The notes beneath the pieces are model-generated. The model had not been told where the DNA came from, made no database searches, and saw nothing but the letters and a program-made list of their open reading frames with translations. Positions 7,746-16,720 of a stretch of 24,340 bases of DNA are shown in pieces. Each line of letters opens with the position of its first letter. Positions within the stretch are counted from its first letter, which is position 1. This stretch comes from Dimargaris cristalligena (taxonomy: Eukaryota; Kickxellomycota; Dimargaritomycetes; Dimargaritales; Dimargaritaceae): assembly GCA_027576995.1 (NCBI GenBank), contig JANBQC010000435.1, positions 1 through 24,340 on the forward strand, written 5' to 3'. The position numbers and the translations under genes were made by a program.

Positions 7746-9716
7746 TCAGTCTGTCGAGGCAGTCAGGGGCACTTTCTTATCTAGCCACTCGCGCTCGACT
7801 CGGAAGTACACCCACAGCCAACGGCGGAGCACCTCTAGCCATTCCAGCGTAAACCCACCCAGGGGAAGGGTCTCAATGGGCAAATGAGGTGAGATTTTCA
7901 GGGTCCAGGTGGTTCGGAGCAGGACATTGATGGCAATGGCGGCATAGTAGAGGGCGTTGTCGAAGATTATATGGGGACGAAGGAAGGGGTGGCAGTGGGT
8001 GCGGCTGTCCGTATTAAGCAGACTGGTGGGGTCGTCGTACGTCCAATCATCGGAGGAGCGGGGGGACGAGGAGGGGGACCGGACCGATGGGTGGTCGGAC
8101 CGGGGTCCGGTGGGGGAAATCGGGGCGGATGAGGGTGGACGAAGCAACGGGGTGCGGGGTTCATGGTGGCTGGCATTGGGCGCCCGAAGGTGGGCCATGG
8201 GCGGGGGGAGGCCGTCGGTGGGACGGGGGCTGATATTAACGATTAGCTCCCCGGATCCGGCGGTGTGGTCGGTTTCCGTGGATGAAGTGGAATAGGAGGG
8301 AGAGACGGGGGGTAGGTTTAGCCCAACCGGGTTATCCACGGGGTCGGTGGGGTGACTGCTGGTCACGATGGTGAGGGTACTTCCCGTAGGAGTGGGTAAC
8401 GAGGAGGCCTGGAGGAGGGCATCATCCCCAGCATCCTGCCCTAGGCCGAAGGAGGAAGTGCAGGGGCCGTGGGTAGGGGAGGCTAGGCTGGCGGGGTAGG
8501 TCTTGCGACTGCTGAGTTTGGCCATGGGACTGCTATGGTTATATGGGGCGCGGGACTGGGAGAGGGCCCCCGTCGTATCCACCAAATGGGGTGCAGGGCT
8601 TCCCGGGGATAGGACAATTTTGGCGTAGTAAAGATTGGGGGCGTCCCGGTTCAATAGTGACTGTAAGCACCCTCGGGCGGTATAACCCAAATTCCAGTCA
8701 ACCGCGGTATCCCAGTAAATAGAGTACAGCGTGTTGACAATGGCCGACAGAAGCCAAAGCTGGGACAGGAGAGTAAGGATATGGTCGCGGGGGGTGATGG
8801 TACCATCCCCGTCATGGTCCTTGGTCTTCCAAGAAAGGTACTTTTCGTAGCCGGAGAGGAGCACAACGGGAAAAGAGGACGCATATTTGGCAGCATTAGC
8901 CAGATGGCGTCGCCGCACGGGACCGGCGGGCGAGGATAGCGCCTCATTGATGCACTGGCGAAAGCGGAGGAGATAGGGAAGGCAAATCACCAGGGGCCCG
9001 AAGACACTGTACCCGCACTGTTCAAAGGAAAAGTTTATCCGGTCCGGGGTCTGGGGATCGCCGCCCGAGCCGGGTAACAGGAGCGCAGACAGGTCACAGA
9101 GGGATGCCCAGGAATCGGAAAACACTCGGGCGAAGCTGGTCAGAATATCAGCCATAATTACGTCACAGAAAAAGACGGGGGCAGTGAGTGAGGGGTACAG
9201 AACGCGCCCCAGGGCGCGGAAGAAACGCATACGGTCGGCATAGGCCAGGATATGGAAGGGCAGGGTTAATATCCCAATCAAGACAATACCGGTGGCCAGG
9301 ATAATAAACCGCTTGACGTTGGGGATGTCCTCAGGGACTAACAAATAACACCACCAACTGAAGAACACGACAAAGGTTAGGATGAGGGCCAGGCGGTAAA
9401 GCTCGGATTCGGCGTGAATTGCGCGGTGGCACTTCGGAACGTGGGCGGGGAGGCCCTCTGTAGCCGTTCGGGATCGCTCCAGAGAAGAAGGGGCAGCTTC
9501 GGGCGGACATGCTGAACAGTCGAAATTGTCATCGGGGCCAGTTGAGCCTTGGAGAATTGTGCGGGCGTCGATTCCGGCGATACGGAGTCCGTGCAAGTTC
9601 AGGCACCAACACCAGACTCCGAAACAACCCAATAGTAAAATGCGGTAATAAAGGGGGAATATCTTTGCCCAGTCACTGGGTTCGACCAGAATTGGGTCAT
9701 CGGGATGGGGTTCCAT
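7746..9716 (-). CDS. ERD1-like EXS-domain membrane protein with EF-hand-like loop and large insertion
   Basis: One intronless frame of 656 codons with ATG at 9714-9716. It has the EXS domain (ERD1/XPR1/SYG1 family) without an N-terminal SPX domain, the arrangement of Golgi Erd1, which in yeast recycles phosphate released by glycosylation and helps retain Golgi and ER proteins. Membrane segments are visible near 24-42, 107-127, 136-158, 236-252, 317-336 and 590-606. EXS hallmarks include FCDVIMADILTSFARVFSD (183-201), FEQCGYSVFGPLV (231-243), RRHLANAAKYASSFPVVL (269-286), and LYSIYWDTAVDWNLGY (330-345). The end motif LRRWLWVYFRVEREW is typical of the family. Two features are unusual. A canonical-looking EF-hand loop, DHDGDGTITPRD (300-311), sits before a membrane segment, and a Ser/Pro/Thr-rich insertion of about 210 residues (about 362-575) splits the EXS domain before its last part. 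Yeast Erd1 is only about 360 residues long. Confidence 0.85.
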   Translation of the reverse strand: MEPHPDDPILVEPSDWAKIFPLYYRILLLGCFGVWCWCLNLHGLRIAGIDARTILQGSTGPDDNFDCSACPPEAAPSSLERSRTATEGLPAHVPKCHRAIHAESELYRLALILTFVVFFSWWCYLLVPEDIPNVKRFIILATGIVLIGILTLPFHILAYADRMRFFRALGRVLYPSLTAPVFFCDVIMADILTSFARVFSDSWASLCDLSALLLPGSGGDPQTPDRINFSFEQCGYSVFGPLVICLPYLLRFRQCINEALSSPAGPVRRRHLANAAKYASSFPVVLLSGYEKYLSWKTKDHDGDGTITPRDHILTLLSQLWLLSAIVNTLYSIYWDTAVDWNLGYTARGCLQSLLNRDAPNLYYAKIVLSPGSPAPHLVDTTGALSQSRAPYNHSSPMAKLSSRKTYPASLASPTHGPCTSSFGLGQDAGDDALLQASSLPTPTGSTLTIVTSSHPTDPVDNPVGLNLPPVSPSYSTSSTETDHTAGSGELIVNISPRPTDGLPPPMAHLRAPNASHHEPRTPLLRPPSSAPISPTGPRSDHPSVRSPSSSPRSSDDWTYDDPTSLLNTDSRTHCHPFLRPHIIFDNALYYAAIAINVLLRTTWTLKISPHLPIETLPLGGFTLEWLEVLRRWLWVYFRVEREWLDKKVPLTASTD

Positions 9717-11151
9717 GGAGGATAAGCGGTTATATCCAGGCGGGGCTATCCAAAACCCTACCGGCTACAGAAACCACAGGATAAGGGTTGAAGGGGGTAG
9801 CGGGAGTTGGTGATATGTAGCGGAATCCGAAACTACGTTCTTGGGAATAAAACAGTAGAACGTTTCACGTAAAAGGGCGCGTGGGGGTATACACTAGCTT
9901 GGCTGCCTGGAGGTGTGATACTGTGACCAGCTGAACTAAAGGTGAAGGATAGGTTACTTAAACGAGCTGACTCATTTACACAGTAAGTCTGTCGTAGGTA
10001 AAGCCGTCTTGTTTTTCCCTCTAACTGGTGAAGGACAATGATACGCCGACGGACAATAAAGCGGAAAAATAGGGGGCTAAACGAACTTAATAATATATAC
10101 CGGAAAGGGACAACTGAAAGATTAGTCGCAGAGAAGGAATCGCAGTTTGAGAAAAGCACATTGAAAGAGGGTACACCTTCTAGAGAGGGGTAAGACTCAG
10201 AATATATATGGTTGCCCTCCCCAGTAAATTATTATTTGAAAAAATAAGGGGAAAGGAAAAGAAAAGAACAATGGTATGGCAGAAAGTGGCCAAGTGTGGT
10301 GTTGTATCAGAAGACTGGTGTGAATGAAAGCGAGAGAGAGACAGTAGAATGAAACCTAGGATGGCTAAACTAAGCTGCACTATGATAGTGGGGTTTTTAA
10401 GGAAAGAGGGGAGAGCACACCTCTGGGAAGGTTGGTGTAAATGTAATTTATTTGCCCATACAAGGCGAGATTCCCGGATTGAAGAACAGCACTAGAGTTA
10501 TAATAACAATACTAGTACTGGGGGTGGGTATGAGCAAATAGAGTAGAGTAGAGTGGAGTCTAAGGTAGATGTATTTTTGCAACAGGCTTGATGTACACGG
10601 GCGGCAACGGAATATGAAATATAATATAAACGGGGCAAAAACAAAGGAATAGTGAATAAACCGGGCGGTATTCAGTAATCGGATGCAGGAAAGCAGTGCC
10701 AGGCAAAGACAGGTCGCAGTGAGTGCAGTAATTACCGCATATATATATATATATATATAATTATTGAAAGGAAGAGGGAAATAAAAGCAGAGATGAGGAG
10801 CGCTCCAGATACGAAGGGGAAGGGGGGTATTTATAAAGCATATAGCCAGGTGCCGCATATATAATCCTGGGACTCGTTGAATGCGAGGGGCTTTTTAGCA
10901 TATATACAGGACACCAGGTGGGTGGCGGGCTTCCAATCGGAACTCATCCCTACATTATATTGCATTACGGGGCGAGGTTCCCTCCAAGGTCCTGAATCGA
11001 ATCCAGCCGGCTTTGGCTTAGCATTTTCAGTGGGAAGGGACGATACGTTCTTTTAGGGGGGTTATTTCTTGGCCCTTCGTAGTCAGGCTGCTTTTCCCAT
11101 TAGGCCTAAACCAACGCAGGCATTATGGTTCATTGTAGCTCATAGCTGCGA
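9717..11151. other. intergenic stretch without supported genes
   Basis: The leader next to the ERD1-like start codon is purine-rich on the plus strand (CT-rich on the coding strand). The longer open frames here (for example 9833-10159 and 10448-10858, minus) encode hydrophobic low-complexity sequence and follow base-composition skew, so I do not call them. An AT microsatellite lies at 10739-10759. Confidence 0.55.
10739..10759. repeat. AT dinucleotide microsatellite
   Basis: Ten AT units in AT-rich intergenic DNA. The run accounts for the IYIYIY stretch of the spurious minus-strand frame that covers it. Confidence 0.8.
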
Positions 11152-11836
11152 TCATCGCCACCTAACTGAGTTGGTGGGAACCAAGAAGCCTCTCGCCCCA
11201 CTTATCTCCGCCAATCGCTCTAATTCCGTGGTTAATCCCCTTCCCTCCTCATACACCACTCACCTCCATGGTACTGAAGATAAATCCCAGCATAATGCGT
11301 TTTCCCCTCCCTCACACTCTTTGGCGGTGGGTGGAATCCTCATCTTCCATGATAGCGGGGTGGAGGGGCAGCTGACGCCCCTGTTGGGGTCAACTGGGGG
11401 TAAAAAGGGGAGGGGGGAGACACACACACACTTCCGCTCCATATTCGGGGACGCTTTTGCAGCGCCTCTGACCTTCCATTCCACGGTGTCATACGTAAAT
11501 GAACCGTGGAGATATAAGGTGCAATTCCGCCTGCTCTATTCCGTAATCGAATCATGGGATGCAATACAACGCGGGAGAGGAAAATCCTATCTGCGCCCAC
11601 CACGAGGCAGGTTCGGTTGTCGATTGCACCCGTTTCGCCCCCAATAGAAATGAATAGGTCCCAGGCGACATGACCTCACTCATCGGTGCCAACTGTGGTG
11701 GGTGCAACAGAAAGTTCCTCAAAAGATGCGCATTCATTGTATACAGGTTCGGATATTTGGCAGCCCGAATAGCTTCAGGCATATAATCAACGAGGGGTGC
11801 GCATAAATGCTCCGAACCATGCAAATTCACATCCAT
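11152..11836 (-). pseudogene. candidate decayed coding sequence, family unknown
   Basis: Three minus-strand segments read like real protein, but in different frames. The first starts at an ATG at 11834-11836 (MDVNLHGSEHLCAPLV) and continues for about 65 coding-like codons. From about 11665 downward another frame reads sensibly (GAIDNRTCLVVGADRIF, then PYISTVHLRMTPWNG). A third segment at about 11152-11261 reads GRGLTTELERLAEISGARG. Each degenerates into low complexity or stops outside its segment. This pattern suggests a gene broken by small insertions and deletions rather than an intron-bearing gene, because no GT/AG pairs join the frames. A 192-codon plus-strand frame (11069-11647) covers the same DNA but has no internal Met and no recognisable domain; I take it as a shadow. 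The ATG is only about 55 bp past the METTL14-like stop. Low certainty. Confidence 0.35.
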
Positions 11837-11891
11837 ATTACTATTTTATTGGCCTCCCCTCCCCCCACATTTTCACCGATAGTCTCATGAA

Positions 11892-14095
11892 TCAGCGGTA
11901 GTACCCCCGCGGAGCTGGGAAGGGTGGCGGAGTCGGATCAGGTGGTCCTGAGAAGACGCCTGGGGAGTAGTGGGGCGACAGGGTGGGGACGGGTAAATGG
12001 CCACCCGGATAGGGTGGCATAGGGGTACTATACCCGATATTGCTATTCATGCTGGTATTGACGAGATGGTTGGTCCCTCCCCCACCTCCCTCGCCAATCG
12101 CAAATACAGGGCCCAGCATTGGGACCCCCGGCCCACCCCCGCCCATTCCAGCATGGCGCATGGCCCCTGTTGGTGCGGGCGCGAACGCCGGCACGTGGTG
12201 TGGTGGGCCGTACGCCGGGTGTGATCGATCAGCGATAGGTCGTTGGATGGGATGGTGGGGGAAGTAGTGGGGCGTGTGGTTGTAATAATGCGCGGGCCGA
12301 CTCTGCGAGTGCGAAGGGTGGTGGTGCGGATGGCCACCCCCGCCGAAGGGATAGGCCAGGGTAGACGTTGGGGGGGAGGAATGCAAGGGTGGTAGGTGGG
12401 GCGTGTGTTGGTGCGCCTTTTGGTAGTGATGCTGCTGCTGATGGTGGTAGCTGTGGCTGTGGCTGTGGCTAGGGTGGGGGGGTTGGTGATGGGCATGATA
12501 AGCGTGGTGTGACGAAGTTTGATACGGTGCTGAATGGTGGGCGTGGCCCAGGGGTCGCATCGTGGGTGGAACCAGGCGAGGCGATTGGGTATGGTGGCCT
12601 GAATGGGGGGGCTCCGATAGCCGGTTAGAGCTCCAAAGGGGCCGGCCATTCCCGGCCCCGCTATGAATAGCCTCACGCGGCGGTGGGGATTTTGGGCGAA
12701 GGCACTCGATTTCTAAAGGGGTGGAGATCACGGACGTCGGTGTATTAAGGTACAGATAGGATGCCACGGCCAAGAGTTAATATAGGTGGTATTTCTAAAA
12801 CGGAATTACGCCTGGGGAAGAATGGAGGGTGCGGTAAATATTAACATTCCATAAATATATGGAAATGTATAATGATAGCCGAGTAATGCTACTGCTTCGG
12901 GGCCACTTACCTTTATCAAACCCTAACAGATGACCCGACGGCTCCTTGAAAAAATCGTGGTAAGTCTTGTAATCGAAATTAGAACTACTCAGCCCCAGGC
13001 CCGCCGTCACCCAACCGGGTCGTACATTATTATCTTCACCGAATAGGTAGAGTCGGCGGCGGCCCAGGCAGAAATGTTCAATAATATTAAGCAGTTCGTT
13101 GGGTTTGGCCGAGCTCCCCAGCGGAGGTTCATCGGCGATGATCACGTCAGTATCAATGTTACAATGGATGAAATGGGAGTCAGCACTCCGCCGGGCGGTG
13201 CCTCGAATTCCCATAAGGCAATGTTCTTTGGTGGGCTCCAGGACCGCATTCGACCTTGGCCTTACTGCCGACTAGGAAATAATATATGTGTATATATACG
13301 GACATAAATACCCCAGGAAAAATCAATACGATGGGTATATGTGAAGTGAGTAAAATGGAGAAATGGGTTAGTTGAATGGAATTAGTCACTCATTTCCAGG
13401 CCAAAATTATAATCAAGTGGATCTCAATGCCGTTGATGATATTAATATATCACCATACTTACCTGACCTAATCGATTAGTCTTTACCCACACTATATCTT
13501 CACACCGTCGATACCCCCATTTCGTAAGCAGTTTACGACCCAAATCCAGGCCCTCCCCGTCCCCCACCCATAGAAATATAAACGATGGGCTCGCAGCAAT
13601 CTCCGGGATATTGAGGGCGGCGATTTCTTCGAAAGTCCAGTATGGGTCGCCCTTCTCTGGAGGCGTAGCGGGGGTGTTGGTGTCGGTGGGAGGGGTTGGG
13701 CAATCACCCCGAGCGTCGGCCTCGGGCACTGACTCAGAGGGCAAGGGTGGTGGCACTGGCGCTGTCAATCGGGGTTCGGGTTCGGGTTCCGGCGGCGGCG
13801 ATCCGGGATCGGCCCGCGCTTTCCGATCGGCGTATTCCTTCCAAGGTGGGTCAACGACAATCACGTCAAAAAACCGCTGCCCTAACGATGTCAGGGGAAA
13901 TGTCTTCAGGTCAGTTCGAAGGGTCAGGGGTGGGGTGGCCCGCTGCCGAATTTGGGCGTCTTTACGCTGGAGCAGTTCCCGGAGTTTGGGGTATTCGATG
14001 AACCGTTCGTTATAGTCGGCGTCGGCCACGTAGTTTTGGGGCCGGGACCGGGTTGTCACAAAATGTTGAGCGTAGTCATTGCATATATTATCCAT
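11892..14095 (-). CDS. METTL14: METTL14-like MT-A70 family protein (N6-adenosine methyltransferase complex subunit), three exons
   Basis: Exons by my splice model: 14095-13463, 13271-12911, 12712-11892, giving 604 residues. The donors are CAG|GTAAGT (intron 13272-13462) and AAAG|GTAAGT (intron 12713-12910); acceptors are CCTAG and TTTAG. The frames join in phase and restore known METTL14 order: NDYAQHFV near the N-terminus, EYPKLRELLQRKD, the MT-A70 core with DPPW at 82-85, FIFLWVGDGEGLDLGRKL, KWGYRRCEDIVWVKTN, then across intron 1 EPTKEHCLMGIRGT, DEPP, IIEHFCLGRRRLYLFG, RPGWVTAG, and across intron 2 EIECLRPKSPPP. METTL14 pairs with METTL3 in the m6A mRNA writer and forms much of the RNA-binding groove. 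Oddities: DPPW replaces the EPPL known in animal METTL14, a Pro/Glu-rich insertion (about 93-150) follows it, and the C-terminal 250 residues are His/Pro/Gly/Ser/Tyr-rich instead of RGG-rich. The start at 14095 is chosen because the in-frame extension upstream is AT-rich and unlike the family. Confidence 0.92.
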
Positions 14096-15706
14096 CAAGC
14101 CAAAACCCGCCGAGGTTGGGGGAAATGAGATGGTGCGGTGGAGTGTGTGTGTAGTGAATTTGCCGGCAGGTGGGAGGGACAGAGTGTTCCAAGGTAGATG
14201 AAAAAAAAAATCGGTCGGAAAGAGAGAGAGGGTGGTGAACTGAAATGCAGTCCAATAATAATAATAGTACTGATAATTATATTGCAACAGAGTAGAAAAC
14301 CTGGTAACAAGTCTTAAAAGGCATGTCCAGAGGATAAAGGTAATGTTTAAACGAAACATATATTAGAGTTTAAAGTTGAATTCACCGGAACTGAGACCTC
14401 AGGAGATGAATCATGAAGGTGTAATGTAGCGTGAATGGGTCTCTACCATTAATAGTAAGGCTAGCAAAAAGTTACGGGCGTTCGTTCAGTGACCAGCAGT
14501 CATTTAAATATTATCTTTCCTCCCCCGAATTAAAATATTTTGAGTGCAATGGAATATATTTTGATCAACAGGCGGCGCGGTGGTCAGGTGCACTTCCCCA
14601 CCTACCACCCAATTCCCTTTGTAATCCCCGGGGGCTATCACGAAAAGGGTGTGAGTTATGTCACCATTTTTTCCTTCACCAGGCTTATGGTATCCCGATA
14701 TTGACGACTTTGAACCGACAAAAACGCATGTATTAAAAGGGGGGAATATACTATGGGGAAGCGCCGCAATTGATTGTTTAATCAGGAAGTAATTCCTGGG
14801 GAAGTGACTTGCCATTAGGAATTGTGGCAGTGTAATGCAAGGCGCCAATCGGTGCCAACTATCAGTCACATCCATTTGGGTGAAATTCGGCCCAGCAATA
14901 TAAGGGTTTGCATTATACGTGTATGGGAAAATACATGGGGAATGAATTTTTAACTAGTAATATTGGCCGAATTTAATGGATTTTTCGTTATACAGCTTGG
15001 ATGAACTTCTCCCATTTGATCACAGGCCATATTGACCGGTATTAAACTATGAGGGCTCAGAGCCTCTAATCTAAACTGTTGTTATCAGTAGCCCCCCCCC
15101 TATTTATCAGCACCCATCCTATCGATATTGTACGTTAAGGACAGAATCATCGCCCCTCCCTACCTTATTATCTGGTTGCCTACACTCCACCCCATAGGGT
15201 TATAGACCTAACTGGAGTAATTATCTGGGGAGGAATCAAGACTACCACAAAATTCGACAATGGTCCTGAATTCCCAGTATTCTCACGCATATGCAATTTA
15301 GTTTCAATTAAATCCGATTTTAATGAATTGTAGGCCTAGCCATGGGATCCTTGCCCGTGCTCCTCCAAGGGGTTCATATAAAAGGAGTTCCCTGTCGCTT
15401 TCAAGGAAGGGACAGGATATCTTTCCCAGGCGCAGGTTAGTTCTAGAGGGAAGTGGCACCTCGTGAGACCACATCATGGTCATGAGTCTTCGGGTCAGGG
15501 GCGGGGAGATCGGTAGAATAGTAGTGTACTAACATAAATAACGTCTAACCGATTCCTCAATGAATTGCTTTAGCCATGCTCGGTCGAAGACCTACCTCCG
15601 GTTTCTACAATAATGGGTTGGCCCTGGCAATTATTTAACAATGTTTATAAATAACTCAATTGGTAAAATCCAAAGGGCAACCACCAGACAAAGTCCCCCT
15701 CTAGCA
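14096..15706. other. intergenic stretch with repeat copy 3
   Basis: The first 200 bp next to the METTL14-like start are purine-rich on the plus strand, as at the other minus-strand genes. Open frames at 14431-14736 (+) and 14504-14875 (-) overlap each other and show no domain. The dispersed repeat copy 3 occupies 14892-15018. The rest is featureless AT-rich DNA with short C runs (near 15092). Confidence 0.55.
14892..15018 (+). repeat. dispersed ~130 bp repeat, copy 3 (forward)
   Basis: It has the same order of blocks as copy 1: CCAGCAATATAAGG, TAACTAGTAATATTGG, TTCGTTATACAGCTTGGATG, AACTTCTCCCATTTG. The orientation is the same as copy 1. It lies about 690 bp beyond the 3' end of the zinc-finger gene. 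Confidence 0.8.
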
Positions 15707-16720
15707 TTATTTAATATGTCTGTTATACAGGCATTTCTTGGTAAATAGCTGATGGCAATTGTCACAGGTATACGGTGGGGGAGGGCCACTCTTCGGTTTC
15801 CGATGACTTCTCAGTGCATCCCGATCACAGAATTTACCACCACAGTCCGAACACTGATACGCAAACTTAGTACAGTCCTGTAGCACATGGGTGGCTAGTT
15901 GATGGGCATTAGAAAAGATGCGTTGGCAAGTGGGGCATAGGTTTTGTTTCAGGCAGGGGTTGGTTGCACAATGTCGACGGAAGTTGGTCTGGTGTTTAAA
16001 GCTGCGGTGACAGTGGGGACAGGTCCGCGGATTCCGGCAGGTCAGTCGGTGGCGGTTCAGGTAGCCCTGCGTACGGAATCGACCCTGGCAGTACTCGCAG
16101 AGTAAAGCAGCACTGGTATCATTGGCATCGTGGAGTCGAAGGTGCCGTTCATAACATTGGTTATCGCGGATGCGGCGGGGACAATAGGGGCACAGTTGGC
16201 TTAGGGAGGCTGTCTCGGGAGAGCTGCCATCACTTACTCGAAAGTGGGAGAGCCGTGCGGCAGGTATAATAGGGCTATGGGCTGCACTTGTACCACGGCC
16301 CAGGATCTCCTCCCCCCTACCCGGTGGTTTGGGGCCGCTAGCTGTATGTCCCTCTGCCCTAGTATTGTCGCTCATTAGGGCGGTAGCCGACATCTTTCCG
16401 TCATCGGCAATTCCCAGTTCCAAAAAATTACCAATCGGGTAGTCCGGACAAAAATGATTCGGCGGAATAAGAGTAGGATCGAGTCCATGATGACCAAGTG
16501 AGTGAGAGGAAGGGTTCTGGAAGGCATTCCAGTCGAAATAATTGGAGGTGTCCTCCTGGCCCATCATTTCGAGGACCCAGTTAATATCGGGTAGCGTCGA
16601 ATCAATTTGATCAAACTGCTCTTCCTGGCCTTTCCCAACCCCGAAGAAGTTGGTAGAGGCAGCTATGAGGGGTAGGGTGGCCAAAGCGATACTTAACAGC
16701 CCGATCCAGACACTTCTCAT
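15707..16720 (-). CDS. multi-finger C2H2/C2HC zinc-finger protein with signal-peptide-like N-terminus
   Basis: One frame of 337 codons, ATG at 16718-16720. The N-terminus MRSVWIGLLSIALATLPLIA followed by AST looks like a cleavable signal peptide: one Arg, a hydrophobic core, small residues near 20-23. Residues 24-175 are acidic to Ser/Pro-rich with no domain. Six Cys2-type fingers follow. Finger 1 (177-197) is CX2CX12HX3H. Finger 2 (208-228) is CX2CX12HX3C. Finger 3 (234-256) is CX2CX12HX5C. Finger 4 (262-283) is CX2CX12HX4C. Finger 5 starts at C290/C293 with H306 but has no fourth ligand at the usual spacing. Finger 6 (C319, C322, H335) is cut by the stop codon two residues after its first His. 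DNA or RNA binding is the usual role. If the signal peptide is not real, translation could start at the MM at 52-53. The gene lies between inverted repeat copies 3 and 4. Confidence 0.85.
   Translation of the reverse strand: MRSVWIGLLSIALATLPLIAASTNFFGVGKGQEEQFDQIDSTLPDINWVLEMMGQEDTSNYFDWNAFQNPSSHSLGHHGLDPTLIPPNHFCPDYPIGNFLELGIADDGKMSATALMSDNTRAEGHTASGPKPPGRGEEILGRGTSAAHSPIIPAARLSHFRVSDGSSPETASLSQLCPYCPRRIRDNQCYERHLRLHDANDTSAALLCEYCQGRFRTQGYLNRHRLTCRNPRTCPHCHRSFKHQTNFRRHCATNPCLKQNLCPTCQRIFSNAHQLATHVLQDCTKFAYQCSDCGGKFCDRDALRSHRKPKSGPPPPYTCDNCHQLFTKKCLYNRHIK

Noticed and set aside
10448..10858. 136-codon hydrophobic minus-strand frame resembling a membrane protein
   Set aside because: The hydrophobicity comes from AT-rich, T-rich sequence and includes a microsatellite (IYIYIY); codon use is unlike the real genes.
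11069..11647. 192-codon plus-strand frame
   Set aside because: It begins at a TTG with no internal Met, shows no domain, and opposes better-looking minus-strand segments.
12150..12500. His codon repeats taken as a possible satellite
   Set aside because: They are imperfect codon-level repeats inside a spliced coding exon, not a tandem DNA array.
14096..14359. N-terminal extension of the METTL14-like frame
   Set aside because: It is open in frame but AT-rich and hydrophobic, unlike the family; ATG at 14095 directly precedes the conserved NDYAQHFV block.
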